Source: a virus
IMG/VR virus record: IMGVR_UViG_3300047388_000065
Span: 1 to 42,246 of that record
DNA: 42,246 nt
Reading direction: 5' to 3' (one strand)
The translations under genes were made by a program, and so were the position numbers. Shown here piece by piece: positions 23,809-29,314 of this stretch; within the stretch, counting starts at the first letter, position 1; every line of letters begins with the position of its first letter. Under the pieces are notes generated by a model. That model had not been told where the DNA came from, did not search any database, and saw only the letters and a program-made list of their open reading frames with translations.

Positions 23809-23844
23809 GCGCGCGAGGCTAGGCGGTTACCCACCCTGAGACAA
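23809..23844 (-). promoter_or_regulatory. Leaderless promoter of the lipoprotein gene
   Basis: On the minus strand: TTGTCT (23844-23839), 17 bp, TAGCCT (23821-23816), 7 bp, ATG (23808). It is the same layout as the other lysogeny-region promoters and would allow expression in the prophage independently of the repressor-integrase unit. Confidence 0.6.
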
Positions 23845-23850
23845 GAGGGG

Positions 23851-24786
23851 TCAGGACGCTTCATCTAGTTGCAGCTTCGACGCGGCCTCAACCATCTCAG
23901 CACGGGCCTGGTCGGTACCCTTGATGTACACGCGTGTCGTCGCGATGGTGCGGTGCCCCATTTCGGCCTGCACCGACACCATGTCTTTCTTGGCCCGGTA
24001 GCTGGACGTGCCGAACGCATGACGCAGCGCGTGCAGCGTTTGGCCGCGGTCAACGCCGACCTTCTCGTGCAGGAACGCGCCGGCACGCTGACTGATCCGC
24101 GCCGCAGTGTTGTAGCCCGCTCGGCCGTCCACGCACGGTATGACAGGCCCGGAGCGACCGGGGACAGCCCGAAGAATCTCAACGAGCGGCGTCGCCAAGT
24201 GCACATCGCGGCTGTACCCGCCTTTACCCTCACGGACGGTGAGTTGGGCGGGCTTGGCGCCGAGTCTGAGGTCGCGCCAGTCCAGCCGCGCTATTTCGCA
24301 GGCCCGCAACCCGGCGTAGCGCGCGAGTGCGAGGATCGCTGCCATGTGCGGCTCTGCTTCTTCGAGCGCGGCGGCGAATATCTTGTCCTCGAGCGGGCGT
24401 GCCTCGTAATCCTTGCGCTTCGGCATGACAAGGCGACTGGTGGGATCGTCGTTGCGGAGTCGCTCGCGAACTGCCCAACTGTAGAACTCGCGGAGATGCG
24501 AGACCTCGACGCGCTGCGATGACGATGCGATCGGCTCGTGCTCGGCGTCGCCGACCGATCGCCAGACTTGGTAGGCGGCGAGCTGCTCCTCGGTGAGGTA
24601 GAGGACCGGGCCTTGCGCCCATTTCGTGAGCCGCACCAGGACGCGCTCGCGGGCATATATGGTCAGAGGGCGCTTGTTGGACAGTCGCATCCAAGCTAGG
24701 TGCCGGTCGATGAGTGGCTCAATTTCCAATGCCCCGTCCTCCGAACTGTAATAAACGCGCATTTCACGCGCCCCGAAGTTCGTCAC
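23851..24786 (-). CDS. int: Tyrosine integrase
   Basis: 311 residues from a GTG at 24786 that overlaps the repressor stop; an ATG eight codons in is an alternative. Residues about 20-115 form the core-binding domain. The catalytic set is complete: Arg161 (GLRACEIARLDW), Lys188 (REGKGGYSR), His252-x-x-Arg255 (LHALRHAFG), His278 (EMGHRTIATT) and the nucleophile Tyr287 (RVYIKG). It has no long arm-binding N-terminal domain, so it is of the compact type. No obvious attP lies downstream, where the lipoprotein promoter occupies the 42-bp gap. Confidence 0.93.
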   Translation of the reverse strand: MTNFGAREMRVYYSSEDGALEIEPLIDRHLAWMRLSNKRPLTIYARERVLVRLTKWAQGPVLYLTEEQLAAYQVWRSVGDAEHEPIASSSQRVEVSHLREFYSWAVRERLRNDDPTSRLVMPKRKDYEARPLEDKIFAAALEEAEPHMAAILALARYAGLRACEIARLDWRDLRLGAKPAQLTVREGKGGYSRDVHLATPLVEILRAVPGRSGPVIPCVDGRAGYNTAARISQRAGAFLHEKVGVDRGQTLHALRHAFGTSSYRAKKDMVSVQAEMGHRTIATTRVYIKGTDQARAEMVEAASKLQLDEAS

Positions 24787-25127
24787 GCTACGTCGCGTCT
24801 TTTCCTGTGTCCAGGGTGTGTGTTTCTGCGCGGAGTTGTCGGCCTGGTGTGGGAGGATTCATTTCCGTGGAAATAGAGGCTCATATCTAGGTTAGCGCTG
24901 TCCCCGTACAAGTCGCCCACGGACACGCCTAACTCGCTGGCCGCAATCGCTACCTGACGGGCCGACCACGCCGATTCGCCCCGCAGCTTCTTACTCAGGA
25001 CGCTTGGCGTGAGCCCCAGCGCGAGCGCTAGGCTGGTCTGCCGGCGCCGCTGGTCCCAGAGCAACGTGTGAATGCGGCGACCGATCTCGAAATCGACGTC
25101 GCTGACGTGCTTTGACGCGCTTGTCAT
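24783..25127 (-). CDS. XRE-family immunity repressor
   Basis: 114 residues from the ATG at 25127, which has an AGGGAGA ribosome site; a TTG at 25184 upstream has none. Residues about 20-75 are a Cro/CI-type HTH (RQTSLALALGLTPSVLSKKL, then ARQVAIAASELGVSVGDLY). The C-terminal 35 residues are basic and low complexity, ending RKRRDVA, with no peptidase-like self-cleavage domain. Transcribed away from 25265, with TGACA half-sites all around its start, it should be the lysogeny repressor. Its stop overlaps int by four bases. Confidence 0.85.
   Translation of the reverse strand: MTSASKHVSDVDFEIGRRIHTLLWDQRRRQTSLALALGLTPSVLSKKLRGESAWSARQVAIAASELGVSVGDLYGDSANLDMSLYFHGNESSHTRPTTPRRNTHPGHRKRRDVA
24845..24874. 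other. Possible attP core inside the repressor gene (weak)
   Basis: On the minus strand an inverted repeat ATTTCC-AC-GGAAAT is followed by GAATCCTCCCACACCA, which resembles the 3' end of a tRNA gene ending in CCA. It codes for repressor residues about 85-94, after the HTH. Such a place fits phages whose attP lies in the repressor gene, but the T-arm match is incomplete. Confidence 0.25.
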
Positions 25128-25234
25128 GACAGTTCTCCCTACCCTCGGTAATGACAGCGTGTGCCACCCATTGACAGATGTCAACTGTGAGTAGAGGGTT
25201 CGTCATCTAAGACATGCCGTGTCATCTGTTGACA
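25122..25234. promoter_or_regulatory. Operator region: cluster of TGACA/TGTCA half-sites
   Basis: Seven half-sites in 113 bp: TGTCATGACA (25122-25131, over the repressor start codon), TGACA (25152-25156), TTGACA-GA-TGTCAA (25171-25184) and TGTCA-TCTGT-TGACA (25220-25234). The last overlaps the -35 of the rightward promoter. This is the natural binding region for the XRE repressor and the Cro-like protein. Confidence 0.7.
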
Positions 25235-25264
25235 AGATCAGACGCAGGGGTTTAGCGTCGCCAC
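25229..25264 (+). promoter_or_regulatory. Early rightward promoter (leaderless)
   Basis: TTGACA (25229-25234), 18 bp, TAGCGT (25253-25258), 6 bp, then ATG at 25265. The -35 is part of a TGTCA/TGACA inverted repeat, so repressor binding would block it. It is the likely main early promoter for the rightward genes. Confidence 0.7.
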
Positions 25265-25474
25265 ATGCCCAGCGTGTCACCACATGACGAACTCGTCACC
25301 ATCGCAGAGGCCGCCGCACTACTAAACGTCTCAATACGGACAGTCGCGCGGCTGCAATCAGACGGCACGCTCCCCCCCGTCTACCTCACCCCCGTTCGCA
25401 AGGCCCGCATCCGCCGCTTCCGCCGCATGGATGTCGAGCGGCTCCTGCCCGCGCCGATCAAGGCCGCGTCATGA
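25265..25474 (+). CDS. Cro-like / excisionase-type HTH protein
   Basis: 69 residues: a single HTH_17 domain (TIAEAAALLNVSIRTVARLQ, then VRKARIRRFRRMDVERLL). It is the first gene of the early rightward operon, divergent from the repressor, the usual place for a Cro or Xis protein. The start follows a leaderless promoter, and the stop overlaps the next ATG. Confidence 0.8.
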   Translation: MPSVSPHDELVTIAEAAALLNVSIRTVARLQSDGTLPPVYLTPVRKARIRRFRRMDVERLLPAPIKAAS

Positions 25475-25560
25475 CCGCCGCTCTGATCGTCGTTGCCCTG
25501 GTGTTCGTTGCTGCTGGTGTCGCTGGGTTGATGCGGGAACAGAACGGCGACGACAAATGA
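25471..25560 (+). CDS. Short membrane peptide (29 residues)
   Basis: MTAALIVVALVFVAAGVAGL followed by a charged end (MREQNGDDK). It overlaps its neighbours on both sides by ATGA junctions. A single membrane segment is all that can be seen. Confidence 0.55.
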   Translation: MTAALIVVALVFVAAGVAGLMREQNGDDK

Positions 25561-25739
25561 ACGCGCGCGAGTTGACGGTGAAGATCAGCACCGACACGAC
25601 AGCGTTCGACAAGGCGATGCGTCGCGTGCGTCGGCAGACGACGTTCGCGCGGCTACGGATGCAGTTCTGGCTCGCGCTGTATGCGGCTGCCGTTACCGGT
25701 GCCGCCATCGCGCTCGCTGTCGTGGTGATCGTGCGATGA
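25557..25739 (+). CDS. Small membrane protein (60 residues)
   Basis: A basic N-terminal half (MNARELTVKISTDTTAFDKA, MRRVRRQTTFARLR) resembling the first residues of tape-measure proteins, then a membrane segment (WLALYAAAVTGAAIALAVVV). Started at 25557 by ATGA overlap; the upstream extension to 25431 is rejected. The role is unknown. Confidence 0.6.
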   Translation: MNARELTVKISTDTTAFDKAMRRVRRQTTFARLRMQFWLALYAAAVTGAAIALAVVVIVR

Positions 25740-25957
25740 GCGCGAAGCGGTACGTCGTGATCTACCTCGACGGCCTCACCGAATACGCCGCAGGGCCGTT
25801 CACGTCAGAGCGGTCGGCTGACCGCGCGCTAGGTCATCTGCGCGGGATCGACCCCAAGTGCCACATGTTCGAGTTGATCGGCTGGACTGCGGTGCGCGAT
25901 TTTTATGCGCTCGACTTCGCTGCTGGTTCTTTTCGTGACCCGGAGACACAACGATGA
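25736..25957 (+). CDS. Small protein of unknown function
   Basis: 73 residues, compact alpha/beta: RYVVIYLDGLTEYAAGPFTS, ADRALGHLRGIDPKCHMFEL. It might be a small nucleic-acid or partner-binding protein, but I recognise no family. ATGA overlaps on both sides show co-translation with the early operon. Confidence 0.6.
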   Translation: MSAKRYVVIYLDGLTEYAAGPFTSERSADRALGHLRGIDPKCHMFELIGWTAVRDFYALDFAAGSFRDPETQR

Positions 25958-26331
25958 GCGGCCGGGTTTGCACTTGTGCTGGGACTGCTCCCGGCTATCC
26001 GCAGCACGAAGACTGGTGCGGCAAACCGGAAGTCGACGAGCCCCCAATTAGGACAGTCGCTGAGGGCATGGGTGTGCGGGTGTGCGCCGCTGATTCCCGC
26101 CTGGCGCTCGGAGCCAATCTGACCGAGGCCCTGACAGTCCGCACCGATGGAACGGCGTTCGGTGGCGTGGCGCACGCGCTGACCGATCGCACCCCTCATT
26201 GTCCCGCTGCTGCTAGTGCCCCCCGCCCCAGCAGCAGCGGGCCGCTTACTTCCCTCGCCGCGTTTGACCCCCCTCGACGCGGCGAGGGAAGCACCAACGA
26301 AGGCGCGGGCGGTTCCCGTTTAGCCCGGTAA
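25954..26331 (+). CDS. Cys-rich early protein whose 3' third is folded into hairpins
   Basis: 125 residues. The N-terminus VCTCAGTAPGYPQHEDWCGK has Cys/His spacing suited to a zinc site. The last about 45 codons coincide with three large inverted repeats (26203-26339), so their Pro/Ser/Gly-rich sequence may be constrained by RNA structure rather than protein function; the TAA lies inside the third hairpin. It overlaps the upstream stop. The early part is more convincing than the late part. Confidence 0.5.
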   Translation: MSGRVCTCAGTAPGYPQHEDWCGKPEVDEPPIRTVAEGMGVRVCAADSRLALGANLTEALTVRTDGTAFGGVAHALTDRTPHCPAAASAPRPSSSGPLTSLAAFDPPRRGEGSTNEGAGGSRLAR

Positions 26332-26339
26332 CCGCCCGC
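26203..26339 (+). ncRNA. Three tandem hairpins, each with a 15-nt loop
   Basis: Perfect stems: 12 bp (26203-26214 with 26230-26241), 14 bp (26249-26262 with 26278-26291) and 10 bp (26305-26314 with 26330-26339). Every loop is 15 nt, the first two with a run of six C. Spacers are 7 and 13 nt. No U-tract follows any of them. Alternatives: tandem attenuators before the repeat gene, a structured regulatory RNA, or a replication or protein-binding site. Confidence 0.5.
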
Positions 26340-26364
26340 CACAACCCGCCAAGGAAGGAAACCG

Positions 26365-28005
26365 ATGGCGAGTAGTAAGACGAAGCCTACCGCCGAGAAA
26401 CGCGGACGATGGCTCACCACACTCACCCCCGAACAGGAAGCGATCCTGCCGGCGAAGCGTGACGAGTGGATCGCGCACGGCCTTAGCACCGAGCGAGCAA
26501 ACCGCCCGGAGGCTGAGCGCGGCGTGCGACTCACCTACCGAGCCGCGGGACTCGAGCCGCCCGTGTTCATGATCTGGGTCGATTCCCCGTTCGCTGGTGC
26601 TTACGCACAAGCGCTCGCCCCGGAGTTGATCACTAGGGCAATGAGCGCCTTCGGCGCACCGACCCACCCCGCCACGGCTCAGGTCGGGGCTCAGGTCACG
26701 GATCAGGTCTGGGCTCAGGTCTGGGCTCAGGTCACGGATCAGGTCACGGATCAGGTCACGGATCAGGTCACGGCTCAGGTCACGGATCAGGTCCGGGATC
26801 AGGTCGGGGATCAGCTCTGGGCTCAGGTCTGGGATCAGGTCACGGATCAGGTCACGGTTCAGGTCACGGATCAGGTCTGGGCTCAGGTCTGGGCTCAGGT
26901 CACGGATCATGTCACGGATCAGGTCACGGATCAGGTCACGGATCAGCTCCGGGATCAGGTCCGGGATCAGCTCCGGGATCAGGTCCGGGATCAGCTCCGG
27001 GATCAGGTCCGGGATCAGCTCCGGGATCAGGTCACGGATCATGTCTGGGATCAGCTCCGGGATCAGGTCACGGATCATGTCTGGGATCAGGTCACGGCTC
27101 AGGTCGGGGTTCAGGTCGGGGATCAGCTCTGGGATCAGGTCCGGGCTCAGGTCACGGATCATGTCTGGGATCAGGTCCGGGATCAGGTCACGGATCAGCT
27201 CCGGGATCAGGTCCGGGCTCAGGTCACGGATCATGTCCGGGCTCAGGTCCGGGCTCAGGTCACGGATCAGGTCACGGTTCAGGTCACGGCTCAGGTCGGG
27301 GCTCAGGTCGGGGTTCAGGTCGGGGATCAGGTCGGGGATCGAGCGAAGAACTGGGGAAACGGTCTGATCAGTGACTACTACGCGATCTGGTGGTCCTCAT
27401 GGATCGACACGATGCGCGAGCTGGGCGTCACCGGTCTCGACGCGTGGGAGGGGCAGGAAGTCTTCGCGCGCAACGCGTACTGGTGGTGGGCGTTCAAGGG
27501 CTTCGCGGTTCTGTCCGAGCGGCCTACAGCGATCGTTCGTGATCCGCAGGGCAGGCTGCACAACCCGTCTGGCGCGGCGGTCGCGTTCCGTGATGGCTCC
27601 GCGGTCCACGCGTGGCACGGCACCCGCGTCCCTGCTGACCTGATCGAAACAGGTTGGGACACGCAGCGGATCTTGAAGGAGCCGAACGCGGAGATTCGTC
27701 GTTGCGCGATCGAGCGGATGGGTTGGCCCGCGTTCATCACCGATGCACGGTTGAAGCAAGTCGGAGCGACCGTCGATGACCCCGGTAACCCTGGTCAGAC
27801 GCTCGCGCTGTACGACGTGCCTGAACGCATCTACGACGCGCCGATCCGTGTCCTGATCTGCATCAACGCCACGGTTGAGCGTGACGGCACGCGGCACACA
27901 TTCGGGCTCACCGTGCCCGAGCACATCGCAACCCCGCTCGCTGCTGCGGCGTGGACATTCGACATTCCCGAATCCGAGTACGTCGCACTAGACGCGGCCT
28001 GCTGA
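26365..28005 (+). CDS. DUF6745-like protein carrying a 55-unit tetrapeptide repeat
   Basis: 546 residues. The N-terminal part (about 15-95) has LTPEQEAILPAKRDEWIAHG, ERGVRLTYRAAGLEPP and a WVDSPFAG motif. Residues 104-323 are 55 tetrapeptides of form (T/W/R/G)(D/A/V)(Q/H)(V/L). The C-terminal part (about 325-545) has YYAIWWSSWIDTMRELGV, YWWWAFKGFAVLSERPTAI, GRLHNPSGAAVAFRDG and a WHGTRVP motif. Both ends match a large actinobacterial family I recall as DUF6745 (number from memory); its function is unknown. AAGGAAGG precedes the ATG. The partner gene at 28032 follows. Confidence 0.8.
   Translation: MASSKTKPTAEKRGRWLTTLTPEQEAILPAKRDEWIAHGLSTERANRPEAERGVRLTYRAAGLEPPVFMIWVDSPFAGAYAQALAPELITRAMSAFGAPTHPATAQVGAQVTDQVWAQVWAQVTDQVTDQVTDQVTAQVTDQVRDQVGDQLWAQVWDQVTDQVTVQVTDQVWAQVWAQVTDHVTDQVTDQVTDQLRDQVRDQLRDQVRDQLRDQVRDQLRDQVTDHVWDQLRDQVTDHVWDQVTAQVGVQVGDQLWDQVRAQVTDHVWDQVRDQVTDQLRDQVRAQVTDHVRAQVRAQVTDQVTVQVTAQVGAQVGVQVGDQVGDRAKNWGNGLISDYYAIWWSSWIDTMRELGVTGLDAWEGQEVFARNAYWWWAFKGFAVLSERPTAIVRDPQGRLHNPSGAAVAFRDGSAVHAWHGTRVPADLIETGWDTQRILKEPNAEIRRCAIERMGWPAFITDARLKQVGATVDDPGNPGQTLALYDVPERIYDAPIRVLICINATVERDGTRHTFGLTVPEHIATPLAAAAWTFDIPESEYVALDAAC
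26674..27333 (+). repeat. 55 perfect 12-bp tandem units with no synonymous variation
   Basis: The unit is NNG-GNT-CAK-STC: codon 1 is ACG, TGG, CGG or GGG (23, 10, 15, 7 copies), codon 2 GAT, GCT or GTT (36, 15, 4), codon 3 CAG or CAT (50, 5), codon 4 GTC or CTC (47, 8). All differences change an amino acid. CAT occurs only in TDHV units; CTC is always followed by CGG or TGG. There are 36 GATC sites within 660 bp. No stop arises in several other frames, giving spurious long frames. Confidence 0.97.
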
Positions 28006-28031
28006 CCAATCAACCGAAAGGGCTTCACATC

Positions 28032-28445
28032 ATGAGCATCACTCTTGAGCAGGCCATTGACCGTCACGGCGTGGACGTTCTCGACTACCTCGACCGCACC
28101 GCGAGTATCCCGATGATCGGTAAGGCGGGGCGTCAGGGTGACGTGATCGTCCTGGCGCGTAAGGGGCGCAAGGCTGCGACGGTTGCTGTGCCTGCGGCGG
28201 GGTTCCCGGTTGTGCGTGGCGAGAACGGCGGCAACACGCATCTGCTGATCGCTGATGGGTTCGTGTGCTTCGATCCGCTGCCAGTGTCCGCGACAGCGCT
28301 CGACCTCGGCACGCTCACCGTCGCTCCCGGCGCGACCGCGTACCTTGCGCACCCTGAGCACGGGTACATCGGGATCACGCCTGGCACGTATGCGGTTCGC
28401 CGTCAGCGGGAGCAGGCTGATGAGTTGCGTTTGGTTGCGGACTGA
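28032..28445 (+). CDS. Partner protein of the tetrapeptide-repeat gene
   Basis: 137 residues from the ATG at 28032 (AAAGGG upstream). Beta-rich: GRQGDVIVLARKGRKAATVA, AAGFPVVRGENGGNTHLLIA, then YLAHPEHGYIGITPGTYAVR and a final RQREQADELRLVAD. I recall very similar small proteins beside DUF6745-type genes in actinobacterial chromosomes, so the two genes look like one conserved module. Function unknown; its cupin-like beta pattern suggests binding rather than catalysis. It overlaps the next gene by one base. Confidence 0.78.
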   Translation: MSITLEQAIDRHGVDVLDYLDRTASIPMIGKAGRQGDVIVLARKGRKAATVAVPAAGFPVVRGENGGNTHLLIADGFVCFDPLPVSATALDLGTLTVAPGATAYLAHPEHGYIGITPGTYAVRRQREQADELRLVAD

Positions 28446-28783
28446 TGACGGCCCGTCGTCTCACCCCTGTCCCCCCAACCGCCCGAACAGCGGCAGAGCG
28501 CGCCGAAGACCGCTGGGCGTTCGACGTGACGAATGACGGGCTGATGCTGGCCGCGTTGGAAGCCTGCGATCCGACACCGCCCGACCTCGCGCGCTCGCTG
28601 TACTTGGCGACGAAACGCGATGCGGAACGACGCGCCGAAGCAACACCGCTGTTTGATGCGGTAGCGGCTGAACTGCACCGCCGCGCACGCCTCACCAAAC
28701 TGCGGCGCGCGGTCGTCGGCTGGGCTGCCGTGGTCCTTGTCGGTGCTGCGTTCTGGCTCGGCGTGTGGGAGCTGGCCCGATGA
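28445..28783 (+). CDS. Tail-anchored membrane protein of unknown function
   Basis: 112 residues. A charged helical region (TAAERAEDRWAFDVTNDGLM, DLARSLYLATKRDAERRAEA) is followed by one membrane segment at about 91-109 (VVGWAAVVLVGAAFWLGVW). It is coupled to the gene pair upstream (TGATG) and to the next gene (ATGA). It may belong to the same functional unit. Confidence 0.62.
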   Translation: MTARRLTPVPPTARTAAERAEDRWAFDVTNDGLMLAALEACDPTPPDLARSLYLATKRDAERRAEATPLFDAVAAELHRRARLTKLRRAVVGWAAVVLVGAAFWLGVWELAR

Positions 28784-29064
28784 CCGCCGTCGAGTCGAAG
28801 GACACGGAGGATCTGACGGTTAAAGTGACGCTGACGATCACGCACTCCGTATGGGTGAAGGTCAACGCCGAGAGCGACGCGACAATGAACCAACTCAAAC
28901 AGGCCGCGCTCGACGAGTACCACCGCGACCCGAACAACCGAGGGATTCGCCGCAACGACGACACGTGGCGATTCCAATTCACCAACCGCAGCAACATCGA
29001 GGTCGGCTCCGAGCGCGTCACCATCGCGTCGATTGAGTCGAAGCCGCGTGGTGAGTGGGAATGA
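28780..29064 (+). CDS. Small conserved early protein
   Basis: 94 residues from the ATG at 28780. Beta strands LTVKVTLTITHSVWVKVNAE, a helix (MNQLKQAALDEYHRDP) and NIEVGSERVTIASIES. No family recognised. Overlaps on both sides place it in the early operon. Confidence 0.62.
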   Translation: MTAVESKDTEDLTVKVTLTITHSVWVKVNAESDATMNQLKQAALDEYHRDPNNRGIRRNDDTWRFQFTNRSNIEVGSERVTIASIESKPRGEWE

Positions 29065-29249
29065 ACCGCCAATCTCTGCTACTGACCGCGAAGGCCGACG
29101 CCGCATGGGAACGCGAAATCAAGGCCGCACGGCTGCCGTCAAACGACCCGCACCGCCTGCCGTACCCCGAAGCCGTACAGCGCGCGATGCGCGCGTGGGC
29201 TCCGCTTCACGCTGCCGCTGAGCGCGCACGTCGGACGGTTGCGTCGTGA
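29061..29249 (+). CDS. Small helical protein
   Basis: 62 residues (MNRQSLLLTAKADAAWEREI, AVQRAMRAWAPLHAAAERAR), wholly helical and Ala/Arg-rich. Start at 29061 chosen by ATGA overlap. Function unknown. Confidence 0.58.
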   Translation: MNRQSLLLTAKADAAWEREIKAARLPSNDPHRLPYPEAVQRAMRAWAPLHAAAERARRTVAS

Positions 29250-29314
29250 GGGTTCTTGCTGCCTGCGCAGCCGCCCTCACCGCCGACGTTCTGCTCGCAT
29301 GGTGGCTGTCATGA
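29246..29314 (+). CDS. Tiny hydrophobic peptide (22 residues)
   Basis: A GTG-started frame encodes VLAACAAALTADVLLAWWL, overlapping both neighbours by four bases (GTGA, ATGA). It could be a membrane peptide, or may serve only to couple translation between its neighbours. Confidence 0.45.
   Translation: MRVLAACAAALTADVLLAWWLS

Noticed and set aside
24861-24874. Inverted repeat ATTTCC-GT-GGAAAT as a proven attachment core or operator
   Set aside because: A repeat of this size is expected by chance a few times in 42 kb. It is kept only as a weak candidate tied to the integration hypothesis.
26320-27234. Long minus-strand open frame (about 304 codons) rich in Asp-Leu-Ile-Pro repeats
   Set aside because: It is the antisense reading of the 12-bp array, which has no stops in this frame because of its period. 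It lacks a ribosome site and any flanking conserved domain.
26674-27333. CRISPR-like array
   Set aside because: Units are 12 bp with no spacers, lie within a coding frame, and no cas genes are present.
26909-27367. Plus-strand frame of Ser-Arg-Ile-Arg-Ser-Gly repeats
   Set aside because: Out-of-frame reading of the same array. The true frame continues into conserved N- and C-terminal domains.
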